Below are positions 32,099-38,982 of a stretch of DNA of 38,982 nt, one piece after another. Below the pieces are notes generated by a model. The model was not told the origin of the DNA, did no database searches, and saw nothing but the letters and a program-made list of their open reading frames with translations. The stretch comes from Lachnospiraceae bacterium (GTDB lineage: Bacteria; Bacillota; Clostridia; Lachnospirales; Lachnospiraceae). The stretch lies in the NCBI GenBank assembly GCA_011959925.1, contig BLMD01000400.1, positions 1 through 38,982 on the forward strand, written 5' to 3'. The position numbers were made by a program, and so were the translations under genes. How positions within the stretch are numbered: the first letter of the stretch is position 1; each line of letters begins with the position of its first letter.

Positions 32099-32639
32099 TG
32101 CGGGCAAACCGCATATGGTCTTCCCATCTGCCGCGGACGCGGATCGCTTTGCGGCAGATGCCTTCCGAATGAAAATCCAGTGCAAGAAGAAGCCGGATGG
32201 AAGATATGTTTTCTTCCATAACATACGCTTCGATGCGGTGCAGGTTCAAATCGTCAAACATCAGAGAAATGCCAAACGCCATAGCTTCTCTGGCGTATCC
32301 TTTATGCCAGAATGCAGGATCGAATTTGTAGCCGGTTTCGCAGCGCTCATAAACGGATTGCATAATATTGTAAAAGCAGATCGTTCCGATCGTAAGGAAA
32401 GGATTCTGTTTTTCATACACCCAGAATCGAAAGCTTAATTTCTGCAGGGCGAGATTGTATTCATGTTCCAAAATCGATTTCTGATAATGCAGCGTATAAA
32501 AATCAGCAGGCCGCGCCGCTTCGTAACGTTCGAAGAGGGAGCGGTTTTTATTATAAAAATCAAGCGTCTGCCGCGCGGACGCCAGAGAAGGTTTCGGAAG
32601 TTTCAACAATAAACGGTCGGTTTCGTACTCAAATTTCAT
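32091..32639 (-). CDS. GNAT acetyltransferase, RimJ/RimL-like
   Basis: 182 residues behind AAAGGA. The opening FEYETDRLLLKLPKPS is the typical 'l.TeRLlLR.l' of RimJ/RimL-type GNATs. Motif A is GYKFDPAFWHKGYAREAMAFGISLMF, and motif B is HRIEAYVMEENISSIRLLLALDFHSEG. The family acetylates ribosomal-protein N-termini or small amines; a substrate cannot be chosen from sequence alone. The gene is convergent with and slightly overlaps the preceding one, and lies back-to-back with tadA. Confidence 0.88.
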   Translation of the reverse strand: MKFEYETDRLLLKLPKPSLASARQTLDFYNKNRSLFERYEAARPADFYTLHYQKSILEHEYNLALQKLSFRFWVYEKQNPFLTIGTICFYNIMQSVYERCETGYKFDPAFWHKGYAREAMAFGISLMFDDLNLHRIEAYVMEENISSIRLLLALDFHSEGICRKAIRVRGRWEDHMRFARIK

Positions 32640-32652
32640 TGAGAATCCTTTC

Positions 32653-32682
32653 TTGAACTGTAAGTATGTGGTATGATATGAT
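32653..32682 (+). promoter_or_regulatory. Possible promoter of tadA
   Basis: TTGAAC, 18-base spacer, TATGAT, 63 bases before the tadA ATG. Alternative AT-rich -10 boxes exist in the same stretch, so the exact start is uncertain. Confidence 0.35.
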
Positions 32683-32744
32683 TTGGTCCAAACGTATAAT
32701 ACTATCAGTATACTATATTAGAAAACAATAGAAAAGGGAAAGTT

Positions 32745-33218
32745 ATGACAAAAGAGAGCGAGAAGTATATGCGCGCGGCGATCCGGGAAGCGAAAAAGGC
32801 GTATGCTTTAAACGAGGTTCCGATCGGCTGCGTCATTGTCCGCGATGACCGTATTATCGCCAGAGGGTATAACAGAAGAAATACGGATAAAAACGCGCTT
32901 GCGCATGCAGAACTTGCGGCGATCCGAAAAGCCAGCAAAAAGTGCGGAGACTGGAGGCTAGAGGATTGTACCATGTACGTGACGTTAGAACCCTGCCAGA
33001 TGTGCGCCGGAGCAATCGTACAGGCAAGGATGCATAAAGTTGTAATCGCCGCAAGGAACCCGAAAGCGGGCTGCGCCGGGTCTGTCATCAATTTGCTGCA
33101 GATGGAGGGGTTCAACCATCAAGTAGAAATTGAGACGGGACTCTTAGAAGAAGAATGTTCCGCCATGCTGAGCTGTTTTTTTCAGGAACTGCGCGAAAAA
33201 AAGAAGAAAGATTTATAA
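32745..33218 (+). CDS. tadA: tRNA-specific adenosine deaminase TadA
   Basis: 157 residues behind AAAGGGAAAG. The deaminase zinc site is complete: HAELAAI (His54, Glu56) and LEPCQMCAGA (Cys84, Cys87). Other family features are VPIGCVIV, ARGYNRRN, and the conserved ARNPKAGCAGSVINLL region with a Cys-containing loop. TadA converts A34 to inosine in the tRNA-Arg(ACG) anticodon and is essential in most bacteria. In many Firmicutes an SRP RNA or dnaX follows tadA; neither is present here, and a C39-type protease gene follows. Confidence 0.94.
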   Translation: MTKESEKYMRAAIREAKKAYALNEVPIGCVIVRDDRIIARGYNRRNTDKNALAHAELAAIRKASKKCGDWRLEDCTMYVTLEPCQMCAGAIVQARMHKVVIAARNPKAGCAGSVINLLQMEGFNHQVEIETGLLEEECSAMLSCFFQELREKKKKDL

Positions 33219-33306
33219 AATCTTAACAAAAAGCAAATAAAAAACAAAGATAAGAAAACCGCTTCGCCTGTATAATAAGAGTATTCCAGGAAAGGCGGTT
33301 TTACTT

Positions 33307-34215
33307 ATGTATGCAAAAAAGAGTGATCTTCAGATCATATCCGTGGAACGGGAGGCTGCATTTTTACCGGCGCAAAGAAGTTCTTTTCAAAGGCATCCCG
33401 CCGCAAAAGCGTCGATCAAAAGACGCAGAAAAAGAAAACGGCAGATGCGCAGGCGGATCATAACCGGCGCAATCGTATCCGCGGCGGCTGTTTTTCTGTT
33501 CATGTGTTATCGTGCCGATTTGTTCGGCGGATTATCAGAATCCGAAACAAGGCACGTAAAAGCAGAACGGCTTCAGAAAAAAATAGAAACATCCGGACAG
33601 AGAGAGTATCCGGAAGAATTAAAAGAGCTGCTTGAACAGAATGAAGAAGCTTATGATTTTGTAAAAGACTATCCCAACCGGGATTCTTATAAAGGAAAAG
33701 ACATTGATATTTCCGGCGACTGTAAAGAAGGAAGCGTACCCTTGCTGATGCAGTGGGATAAACGCTGGGGTTATGATCTGTATGGGGATGCAATGATCGG
33801 AATCGCAGGCTGCGGACCGACCTGCATGACAATGGCGTATGTATATCATACCGGCGATACGCAGATGAATCCGCGCAGTATGGCGGAGTTTGCCCAGGAG
33901 AACGGGTTTCATACCGCGGATGGGACAAGCTGGGATTTCTGGACGCTGGGAGCCTCGGCGCTTGGACTCTACGGCGAGGTCATCTCTTTAAGCGAGAACG
34001 CAATGAAAGGCGTGCTGGACGCCGGAGGTGTGATCGTATGCAGTATGGCACCGGGAGATTTTACGACGACGGGACATTTTATCTTATTAAGAGGATACGA
34101 CGAAAACGGATTTTTTGTCAATGATCCGAACCGCGAGAAAAACAGCGGAAAACAATGGGATTATGATACGCTGGCCTCACAGATCAAAAATCTTTGGGGA
34201 ATCTATCCGTCCTGA
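33307..34215 (+). CDS. Membrane-anchored C39-like cysteine peptidase
   Basis: 302 residues: an extremely basic cytoplasmic segment (about 30-50, Lys/Arg rich), one membrane helix (51-67), a Glu/Lys coiled linker (80-125), then a Peptidase_C39_2 domain. The active-site residues are Cys169 in IAGCGPTCMTMAY, His257 in TTGHFILLRGY and Asp273 in FVNDPNR. The domain faces outside the membrane and probably processes or degrades an extracellular or periplasmic peptide. A classic C39 role in bacteriocin export would need a fused ABC transporter, absent here. AGGAAAGG precedes the start. Confidence 0.85.
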   Translation: MYAKKSDLQIISVEREAAFLPAQRSSFQRHPAAKASIKRRRKRKRQMRRRIITGAIVSAAAVFLFMCYRADLFGGLSESETRHVKAERLQKKIETSGQREYPEELKELLEQNEEAYDFVKDYPNRDSYKGKDIDISGDCKEGSVPLLMQWDKRWGYDLYGDAMIGIAGCGPTCMTMAYVYHTGDTQMNPRSMAEFAQENGFHTADGTSWDFWTLGASALGLYGEVISLSENAMKGVLDAGGVIVCSMAPGDFTTTGHFILLRGYDENGFFVNDPNREKNSGKQWDYDTLASQIKNLWGIYPS

Positions 34216-34287
34216 CAGAAGCAATTTCTTCCGGAAAGCCGTTGTATCACAGAATGGCGGCGGGATTTTTACAAGTTTACAGATGAT

Positions 34288-34340
34288 AAAAACACCGTGT
34301 ATCTGCCGGATTTTATTGCCGGAAGATACACGGTGTTTTT
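34288..34340. terminator. Strong bidirectional terminator between the C39 peptidase and pilT
   Basis: AAAAACACCGTGTATCT...CCGG pairs with CCGG...AGATACACGGTGTTTTT, an almost perfect stem of over 20 bp around ATTTTATT. T runs lie on both strands. Confidence 0.9.
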
Positions 34341-34342
34341 GG

Positions 34343-35407
34343 TCAGATCAGCCTTTTTTTGAGCATTTCCGGATTTGTCGCAAATTCAAGCGCGGTTTCG
34401 GCGGTGATCTGTTTACTCTTATACAGCTGCAGCAGGCTGGTATCCATGGAAACCATATCTTCTCCTGCAGAAGAGTACAAAAGACCTTCGATCTGCGGAA
34501 TTTTATGGTCACGGATCATATTTCGGATGGCGGGCGTCATGGTCATAATTTCAAATGCCGGAACCATGTTGCCTTCTACGGATGGTACCAGCTGCTGTGA
34601 AACGACATCCTGCAGTACCATGGACAGCTGAACGGCAATCTGACGCTGCTGGCTGGGTGGAAATACGTCGATAATCCGGTCGATCGTATTGGCAGCTCCG
34701 ATGGTATGCAGCGTAGAAAATACCAGGTGGCCGGTTTCGGCGGCTGTCATGGCGACCTGAATCGTTTCGTAGTCGCGCATCTCGCCAAGCAGAATGACAT
34801 TGGGGCTCTGGCGCAGAGCGGCGCGCAGAGCGGTAACATAGCTTTCCGTATCTACGTTGATCTCACGCTGGCTTACGATACTTTTATCATGGCGGTGCAG
34901 AAATTCCACCGGATCTTCCAGCGTAATGATATGTTTGCTGTAATTTCGGTTGATATAGTCGATGATGCAGGCAAGGGATGTGGATTTTCCGCTTCCCGCA
35001 GCCCCGGTGATCAAAACCATTCCTTTCGGAAATTTGGCAAAATCGATGATCTTATCCGGAATGCCGAGATCGGACGGGTTTGGCAGTGTGAACGTGATGA
35101 TTCGTACTACGACGGACAATGTATTTCTCTGTTTGTAAGCGCTGACACGGAAACGGGAAAGCCCCGGCACGGCAAAGGAAAAATCATCGTCGCCTTCGTT
35201 GTTTAAAACGGACATAGAACGTCTGTCTGCCAGTTCATAGATCTGGGAAATTACAGACTGGGTATCGTCCGGCAGCAGGCGGTCGGTTCCGATGCGCAGG
35301 ATGTTTCCCTGCCGGCGCATGGAAACGGGAAGCCCTGCCACGATAAACAAATCCGAAGCCCCTTCGGTAACAGCCTGTTTGAGCAAATCAATCGCATTTA
35401 TAGTCAT
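34343..35407 (-). CDS. pilT: Type IV pilus twitching/retraction ATPase PilT
   Basis: 354 residues from the ATG at 35407, chosen because AAAGGAGG lies eight bases upstream; the frame extends further but without a ribosome site. Features include the N-terminal PAS-like ASDLFIVAGLPVSMRRQG, Walker A GAAGSGKS (135-142), an Asp box LEDPVEFLH, Walker B VILLGEMRD and the His box GHLVFSTLHT. This is PilT (retraction) and not the PilB or GspE extension ATPase, which must lie outside the window. The gene is the last of the pilus operon on this strand. Confidence 0.93.
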   Translation of the reverse strand: MTINAIDLLKQAVTEGASDLFIVAGLPVSMRRQGNILRIGTDRLLPDDTQSVISQIYELADRRSMSVLNNEGDDDFSFAVPGLSRFRVSAYKQRNTLSVVVRIITFTLPNPSDLGIPDKIIDFAKFPKGMVLITGAAGSGKSTSLACIIDYINRNYSKHIITLEDPVEFLHRHDKSIVSQREINVDTESYVTALRAALRQSPNVILLGEMRDYETIQVAMTAAETGHLVFSTLHTIGAANTIDRIIDVFPPSQQRQIAVQLSMVLQDVVSQQLVPSVEGNMVPAFEIMTMTPAIRNMIRDHKIPQIEGLLYSSAGEDMVSMDTSLLQLYKSKQITAETALEFATNPEMLKKRLI

Positions 35408-35471
35408 AAACGCAGCCTCCTTTATATTCATAATGGGATACCGTTTGGGTATCCGGTAATCGTACGGTGAG

Positions 35472-35966
35472 TTATTGTATCAACTGCAAAGTATTATCGC
35501 TTTCCCAGGCTTTTGTACGGATGACCTGCCAGGAAAGGATTCTGTAAAAAGATTCGGCGTTTGTCTGTCTGACCTGCTGTAACGGCAGCACGTCGAGCAG
35601 TACGGACAGCGCCTGTGAATCATTGATCGGAACCTGAATGGCAACGTCAAGCGTTTCTCCTGTCCATACGGATTTCATAGGAGACAGCAGCAGATCTTTG
35701 TTGATCAGGCGGTAATATTCTTTTGCATCGGAAGCCTTTGCGTATGCCTGCTGAAACGTTTCGTCCGCAGACGCAAGCAGAGCTTCCGCTTCGTTAGAAG
35801 CTTCATAATATTCCGTCAGATGCTGAACCGCCTGCCTGTTAAGCTTTGCGTCGCGGGAAGCGGACGAAAGGGAGAGTGCGGCAAGCGTAATCATGCACAG
35901 TACGATAAAGACCATAAGCAGCGTTACCGTTCCGATATTTGTAATAGGAAATTTCATTTTTTTCAT
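35472..35966 (-). CDS. Small membrane-anchored pilus-locus protein (164 aa)
   Basis: One N-terminal membrane segment (about 10-33, IGTVTLLMVFIVLCMITLAA) leads into an exported helical then beta region. The first part reads as a helix with Ala/Glu repeats (EYYEASNEAEALLASADETF), and the end is beta-rich. There is no G/A-x-x-x-E prepilin cleavage site, so it resembles PilX/PilW-type assembly components more than a processed pilin. Its slot between the pseudopilin and pilT suggests a role in pilus assembly. Overlaps none of its neighbours; weak ribosome site GAGG. Confidence 0.7.
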   Translation of the reverse strand: MKKMKFPITNIGTVTLLMVFIVLCMITLAALSLSSASRDAKLNRQAVQHLTEYYEASNEAEALLASADETFQQAYAKASDAKEYYRLINKDLLLSPMKSVWTGETLDVAIQVPINDSQALSVLLDVLPLQQVRQTNAESFYRILSWQVIRTKAWESDNTLQLIQ

Positions 35967-35987
35967 AATACAGATGCCTCGCTTAGA

Positions 35988-36458
35988 TCATTGTGGACGA
36001 TTTGGAACATGCAGCTTTAAATCTAAGGAATATATATTATCGCCGCCGTCTGTTTTTATAACAGAAAAATTACAGCAGAACAGTCCGGTCTCTTTCGTCC
36101 GCGACGGCGTAATCTCCATGCAAAAAAAGCCTTCTTCTCTGCCGCATGAGTTCCAATCCCGATCAAAATAGACAGAAAAACCGGAATCCGTTTCGTCGGC
36201 GTTTGGGTATGCTTCTGACATACATTCAGAAAAAAACGTGTCCTTGCTTTTTTCGGTATCCGAAACGGCGGCGTGTTTTAAGCGTTCGGCAGCATTTCGG
36301 ACCTGATCGGACGCCATGGAAAGATGGAAGGCGTCTTCGCTCATCTGACGGGATTTGGCAAACATATTCAGGGAGAGCGCGCCTGCAATGGAGAAAAATA
36401 AAATGGCGAGCATGATCTCCATTAAAAACAGGCCGGAGCGGCTGTTCGTACGGGTCAT
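35988..36458 (-). CDS. Type IV prepilin-like (pseudopilin) protein
   Basis: 156 residues behind AAAGGAG. The N-terminus shows a class III signal: SRSG|LFLMEIMLAILFFS, with cleavage expected after Gly9 and Glu at the fifth mature residue, followed by a hydrophobic helix (about 10-30). The rest is a helical spine (DAFHLSMASDQVRNAAERL) and a beta domain with paired Cys (CGREEGFFCME, GLFCCNF). Such proteins are minor or major pilins. It overlaps the upstream gene by four bases, so it is translationally coupled to it. Confidence 0.85.
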   Translation of the reverse strand: MTRTNSRSGLFLMEIMLAILFFSIAGALSLNMFAKSRQMSEDAFHLSMASDQVRNAAERLKHAAVSDTEKSKDTFFSECMSEAYPNADETDSGFSVYFDRDWNSCGREEGFFCMEITPSRTKETGLFCCNFSVIKTDGGDNIYSLDLKLHVPNRPQ

Positions 36459-36940
36459 GGCATACTCCTTTCTGATGCGATCAGCTCCGATACGGTTCCG
36501 TTTTCATCTGCGGAAGTAAAGCGGAACAGATCGCTGCCGATTTCCTCCATGGTAAAGTCGTTCACTTCCATAATGGCGGTTCCGTCTTTTAAATGCAGCG
36601 CGGCGTCGTTTCGGATCAGCAGTTCGCAGAGCATTCCGTTCTTGGCATAGATATACGTCGTATAGCCGATCCCGTCCTGGCTGCTTTCTAATGCCAGGCA
36701 TTTTCTGTCTTCGATGGTCCGGATTGAGATTCCTCCGTCCTTATCGTTCTGACGGATTTTTTCACCTACATAGGCAAGAGAAGTACGCGTCATATAGTGA
36801 GATTCTGCTTTTGCCGTCTGAGAACGGTACAGGCTTGCCGAAAGGGTTAAGACGGCAAGCGCGGATGCCGTAAATACGAAAAAGACGGCAATCGGAAAGA
36901 TCAGATCGATCATATGTCTGTTGGATGCAGCCGGTTTCAA
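36455..36940 (-). CDS. DUF4860-like pilus-locus membrane protein, TTG start
   Basis: 161 residues. The best start is TTG at 36940, since AGGAGGG lies seven bases upstream; the first ATG at 36911 has no site. A membrane segment (about 12-35, DLIFPIAVFFVFTASALAVL) is followed by a small globular domain: YLYRSQTAK, TRTSLAYVGEKIRQND and GIGYTTYIYAKNGMLCELLIR. I associate it with DUF4860, found in type II/IV loci of Clostridia. It sits between two pilin-like genes, consistent with a pilus scaffold or minor component. Four-base overlap with the pseudopilin gene downstream. Confidence 0.7.
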   Translation of the reverse strand: MKPAASNRHMIDLIFPIAVFFVFTASALAVLTLSASLYRSQTAKAESHYMTRTSLAYVGEKIRQNDKDGGISIRTIEDRKCLALESSQDGIGYTTYIYAKNGMLCELLIRNDAALHLKDGTAIMEVNDFTMEEIGSDLFRFTSADENGTVSELIASERSMP

Positions 36941-36951
36941 TAAAATCCCTC

Positions 36952-37284
36952 CTAGTTCTTTCTGCGGATAATGGTAACGTCTGGCATAATATTGGCGCCT
37001 AAGGGCTGGTAATCGATACGGTATTTTTCTTCGTCATAAAACAGTCCGTAATGTTCCTTCAAATCGTTAAGGCTTGCCGGATAGCTGCCTTCTGCCGCAT
37101 AACAGTAGGTAATGCCGCGCATAACGGCCTGTTCTAACGTCTGTAGTTCCGCTTCGTTCGTTTTGTCGGAAACAGAAGAAATTCCAAACCAAAACGCGCC
37201 GAATACGGCGGCGGACAGGCAGGCGGAAAGGATCCGGTTTCTGCCTGCGGTTTGTTTGTTTTGCCGGATAAAACGGTTCTTCAT
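36952..37284 (-). CDS. Small pseudopilin-like protein (110 aa)
   Basis: One membrane segment near the N-terminus (about 19-37, LSACLSAAVFGAFWFGIS) and a C-terminal part with ELQTLEQAVMRGITYCYAAEGSYPASLNDL. That last segment resembles the pilin and GspG-type pattern in which a helix is followed by 'YPpsLedL'. The expected Gly/Ala-x-x-x-x-Glu cleavage site is not visible and the membrane segment lacks a Glu at +5. It is therefore an unusual component or an unprocessed homologue. It is flanked by the GspF and DUF4860-like genes. Confidence 0.7.
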   Translation of the reverse strand: MKNRFIRQNKQTAGRNRILSACLSAAVFGAFWFGISSVSDKTNEAELQTLEQAVMRGITYCYAAEGSYPASLNDLKEHYGLFYDEEKYRIDYQPLGANIMPDVTIIRRKN

Positions 37285-37318
37285 GCAGCATTCTCCCTTC
37301 TTTGCATAAAATGCGCCC

Positions 37319-38368
37319 CTACAGCGAGGACAGGATCCCCATCAGCGGAAGCATCACGGATAAGAGGATCCCTCCGACGATCAGGGAAAGCGCAATGACG
37401 AGGGCGGGCTCTACTTTGGCAATCATGCCGGAAAAATTTTCGTCGATATCCGTTTCGTAGCGCATGGAGATCGTATGCATGACTTCGTCGAGAACCCCGG
37501 TTTTAGAACCGATCACAGCCATTCTTGCATAGATATCGGTAAAAATCTTCTGCTCTAAGAGCGCATGGCAGAGCTCTTCTCCTTCGGAGACTAAGCGCAG
37601 GCAGGTATCCAGCCTGTGCCGAAACGGGCCTGGTTCGGTTAAAAGAAGCGTCTGCTGCAAACATTCGTCGGGCGTTAATCCGCTGCTTAAAGTAAGCGCC
37701 ATACCGTTGGAAAAACGGTATGCCGAAATCTGGTCGGAAAGTTCTCTTGTTTTGGAAAATCGGTAGAAGAACGCACGGGTAACGGTCTGCCCTTTTGCCG
37801 ATTTTGTAAGAAAAACCAAAAACAGTACAAGTGCGGCGAGGATGCCGAGAAATAGGACAACATGCCTGTTTAAAAATTCTCCGGTGAGTAAGAGCATACG
37901 GGAAAATCCTGTCATTTCACTGCCCAGCTGCTGAAAAACCTGATAAAAAACGGGCATGACTTTGGTAATCAGTACCAGGATGACAAACGCCATCATCACA
38001 GCCATGATAAGCGGATAAGATACGGCATGCCGGATCGTCTGCGCCAGATTTGCTTCCCGTTCATAATAATCGGCAAGCGATTCCATGACTTCATCAAGTT
38101 TTCCGGTCTGTTCGCCGATTTTTACCATCTGCAGAAGATAATCGGGAAAAACTTTGGCTGCGGTCAGGGATTCATGAAAATTTCCGGTCCGTATCATGGT
38201 TTCATAAATCTGGGTAAGCAGTTTCTTTTCGTTCAGTTCGTTTGTATCCTCCAGCATAATGGAAATTCCTTCGAGAGAAGAAATTCCGGATTTCAAAATC
38301 AGAGCCATCTGGGAGCAAAACGAAGCTGCCTCTGCATGAGAGAGAGTGGGTAATGATTTGCTGCTCAT
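37319..38368 (-). CDS. Type II secretion/type IV pilus inner-membrane platform protein GspF/PilC
   Basis: 349 residues behind AAAGGAG. Two homologous halves of the T2SSF domain can be seen: FCSQMALILKSGISSLEGI and RFSNGMALTLSSGLTPDEC, each followed by a helical segment. Each half then has a G..tG.L.evm-type motif: MVKIGEQTGKLDEVMESLADYYE and MAVIGSKTGVLDEVMHTISMRYE. Three hydrophobic segments are present, the last near the C-terminus (ALVIALSLIVGGILLSVMLPLM). It is the membrane platform linking the ATPases to the pilin subunits. It belongs to the same minus-strand operon. Confidence 0.93.
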   Translation of the reverse strand: MSSKSLPTLSHAEAASFCSQMALILKSGISSLEGISIMLEDTNELNEKKLLTQIYETMIRTGNFHESLTAAKVFPDYLLQMVKIGEQTGKLDEVMESLADYYEREANLAQTIRHAVSYPLIMAVMMAFVILVLITKVMPVFYQVFQQLGSEMTGFSRMLLLTGEFLNRHVVLFLGILAALVLFLVFLTKSAKGQTVTRAFFYRFSKTRELSDQISAYRFSNGMALTLSSGLTPDECLQQTLLLTEPGPFRHRLDTCLRLVSEGEELCHALLEQKIFTDIYARMAVIGSKTGVLDEVMHTISMRYETDIDENFSGMIAKVEPALVIALSLIVGGILLSVMLPLMGILSSL

Positions 38369-38400
38369 ATAATCTCCTTTCCGAACGTTATCTTTAAATT

Positions 38401-38982
38401 TTAATAGGAATATTTTACAACATAATTAGATCCGTCTCCGATATATTTTTTGACGGAAGAAGCACTGTTGCCCGCCGCAAGCGTCGGATCCATCAGCGTC
38501 CATGTATCTCCGTCAAATTGGATGACGCCGTCGATCCACCCGGATTCCTTTGTATATGAGCTGATCCAGGCATGGTAAGCGTCTCCGGAATAACCCACTT
38601 CCAGTTTGGTCGGAATCCCCTGGGAACGGAGCATTGCGCCCATAAGCGCGGCATAGTCGAAACAGATGCCTTTTTTTGACTTGAGCGTATCGTCTACGAC
38701 GGGAAGATAGCCGTAGGCAACCGACGCCGCTTTTTCTTCGTCATAGGATATTTCACCCGTTACAAAACGGTAAATCCGTTCGATGGCCTCTAAGTCGGAA
38801 TAGGTATCCTTTACCAGTTCGCTTCCTTTTGCGACGGTTAAACTTTCGGCGGAAAAATTGACATATTGGTTCGGGCGCAGAAACGGAGAAAATTCGTCCT
38901 GAATGGATGCCGATATGTCGGCGGAATAAGCCACGGCATACATATCGTTTCCGGTATGTTCCAACACCTGCGCCTGATAACT
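38401..38982 (-). CDS. Transglutaminase-like domain protein, N-terminus cut by the window edge
   Basis: The frame is open to the right edge, so the start lies outside. The visible ~193 residues contain a transglutaminase-like core: the catalytic Cys in SKKGICFDYAALMGAMLRSQ, His in DAYHAWISSY and Asp in WTLMDPTLAAG. The Cys-His-Asp triad is complete. Upstream is a mostly helical and beta-rich region (YSDLEAIERIYRFVTGEISYD, a feature of this family). Related proteins process or bind peptidoglycan or peptide substrates and are commonly exported. Whether it belongs to the pilus operon or is a separate gene cannot be judged from the visible part, but it is only 32 bases from the GspF gene. Confidence 0.85.
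   Translation of the reverse strand, partial: SYQAQVLEHTGNDMYAVAYSADISASIQDEFSPFLRPNQYVNFSAESLTVAKGSELVKDTYSDLEAIERIYRFVTGEISYDEEKAASVAYGYLPVVDDTLKSKKGICFDYAALMGAMLRSQGIPTKLEVGYSGDAYHAWISSYTKESGWIDGVIQFDGDTWTLMDPTLAAGNSASSVKKYIGDGSNYVVKYSY

Noticed and set aside
33219-33306. SRP RNA after tadA
   Set aside because: Too short and lacks the conserved SRP Alu/hairpin sequence; the stretch contains only a promoter-like TATAAT.

Overview
The window looks like chromosome from a spore-forming Clostridia, most likely Lachnospiraceae. Reasons: neighbouring sporulation genes (spoIID, spoIIQ), strong AGGAGG-type ribosome binding sites, a PerR/reverse-rubrerythrin pair, a QueT transporter and a clostridial type IV pilus/type II-like assembly locus. 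No rRNA, tRNA or CRISPR array was recognised. All calls come from reading the sequence and from memory of families; no search was run.

Layout. 1-3.5 kb: end of spoIID, spoIIQ, then a GIY-YIG protein overlapping a DEAD-box RNA helicase gene. 3.6-5.3 kb: ECF sigma factor with a DUF4179-type membrane anti-sigma partner. 5.4-6.0 kb (minus): queT behind a possible preQ1 leader. 6.1-7.8 kb: a promoter, a 40-codon ORF and a terminator-like hairpin ahead of rtcB, followed by a small Cys-rich protein. 7.9-9.8 kb: a dNTPase and an unknown 198-aa partner. 9.9-12.5 kb (minus): orphan OmpR-type response regulator and a two-gene ABC exporter, with direct repeats and a promoter between them.

13.0-25.8 kb: a visibly AT-richer defence island, all on the plus strand. 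It holds a small XRE regulator with a palindrome at its own promoter, hsdM, hsdS and hsdR (type I restriction-modification), a DUF3800-like protein, a 1009-aa single-chain SIR2-(APAZ)-MID-PIWI short Argonaute, and an AlbA_2/Schlafen-like ATP-binding regulator. A 680-base gene-free stretch with a hairpin follows, then a tyrosine recombinase (minus strand) flanked by a 13-bp inverted repeat. The Argonaute protein keeps the SIR2 active-site residues but appears to lack PIWI slicer acidic residues, so it is best read as a guide-directed NAD+-depleting abortive-infection protein. Restriction by HsdMSR and suicide by the SIR2-Argonaute would be two successive layers of the same island.

26.5-34.3 kb: ordinary chromosomal genes: two GNAT acetyltransferases, DUF2461 with an unusual C-terminally extended ECF sigma factor, perR-reverse rubrerythrin under a PerR-box promoter, a lachnospiral protein of unknown function, tadA, and a membrane-anchored C39-like protease. 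34.3 kb to the end (minus): a pilus locus read from the right edge: transglutaminase-like protein (cut by the edge), GspF/PilC, four small pilin-like or membrane proteins, and the PilT retraction ATPase, closed by a strong bidirectional terminator.
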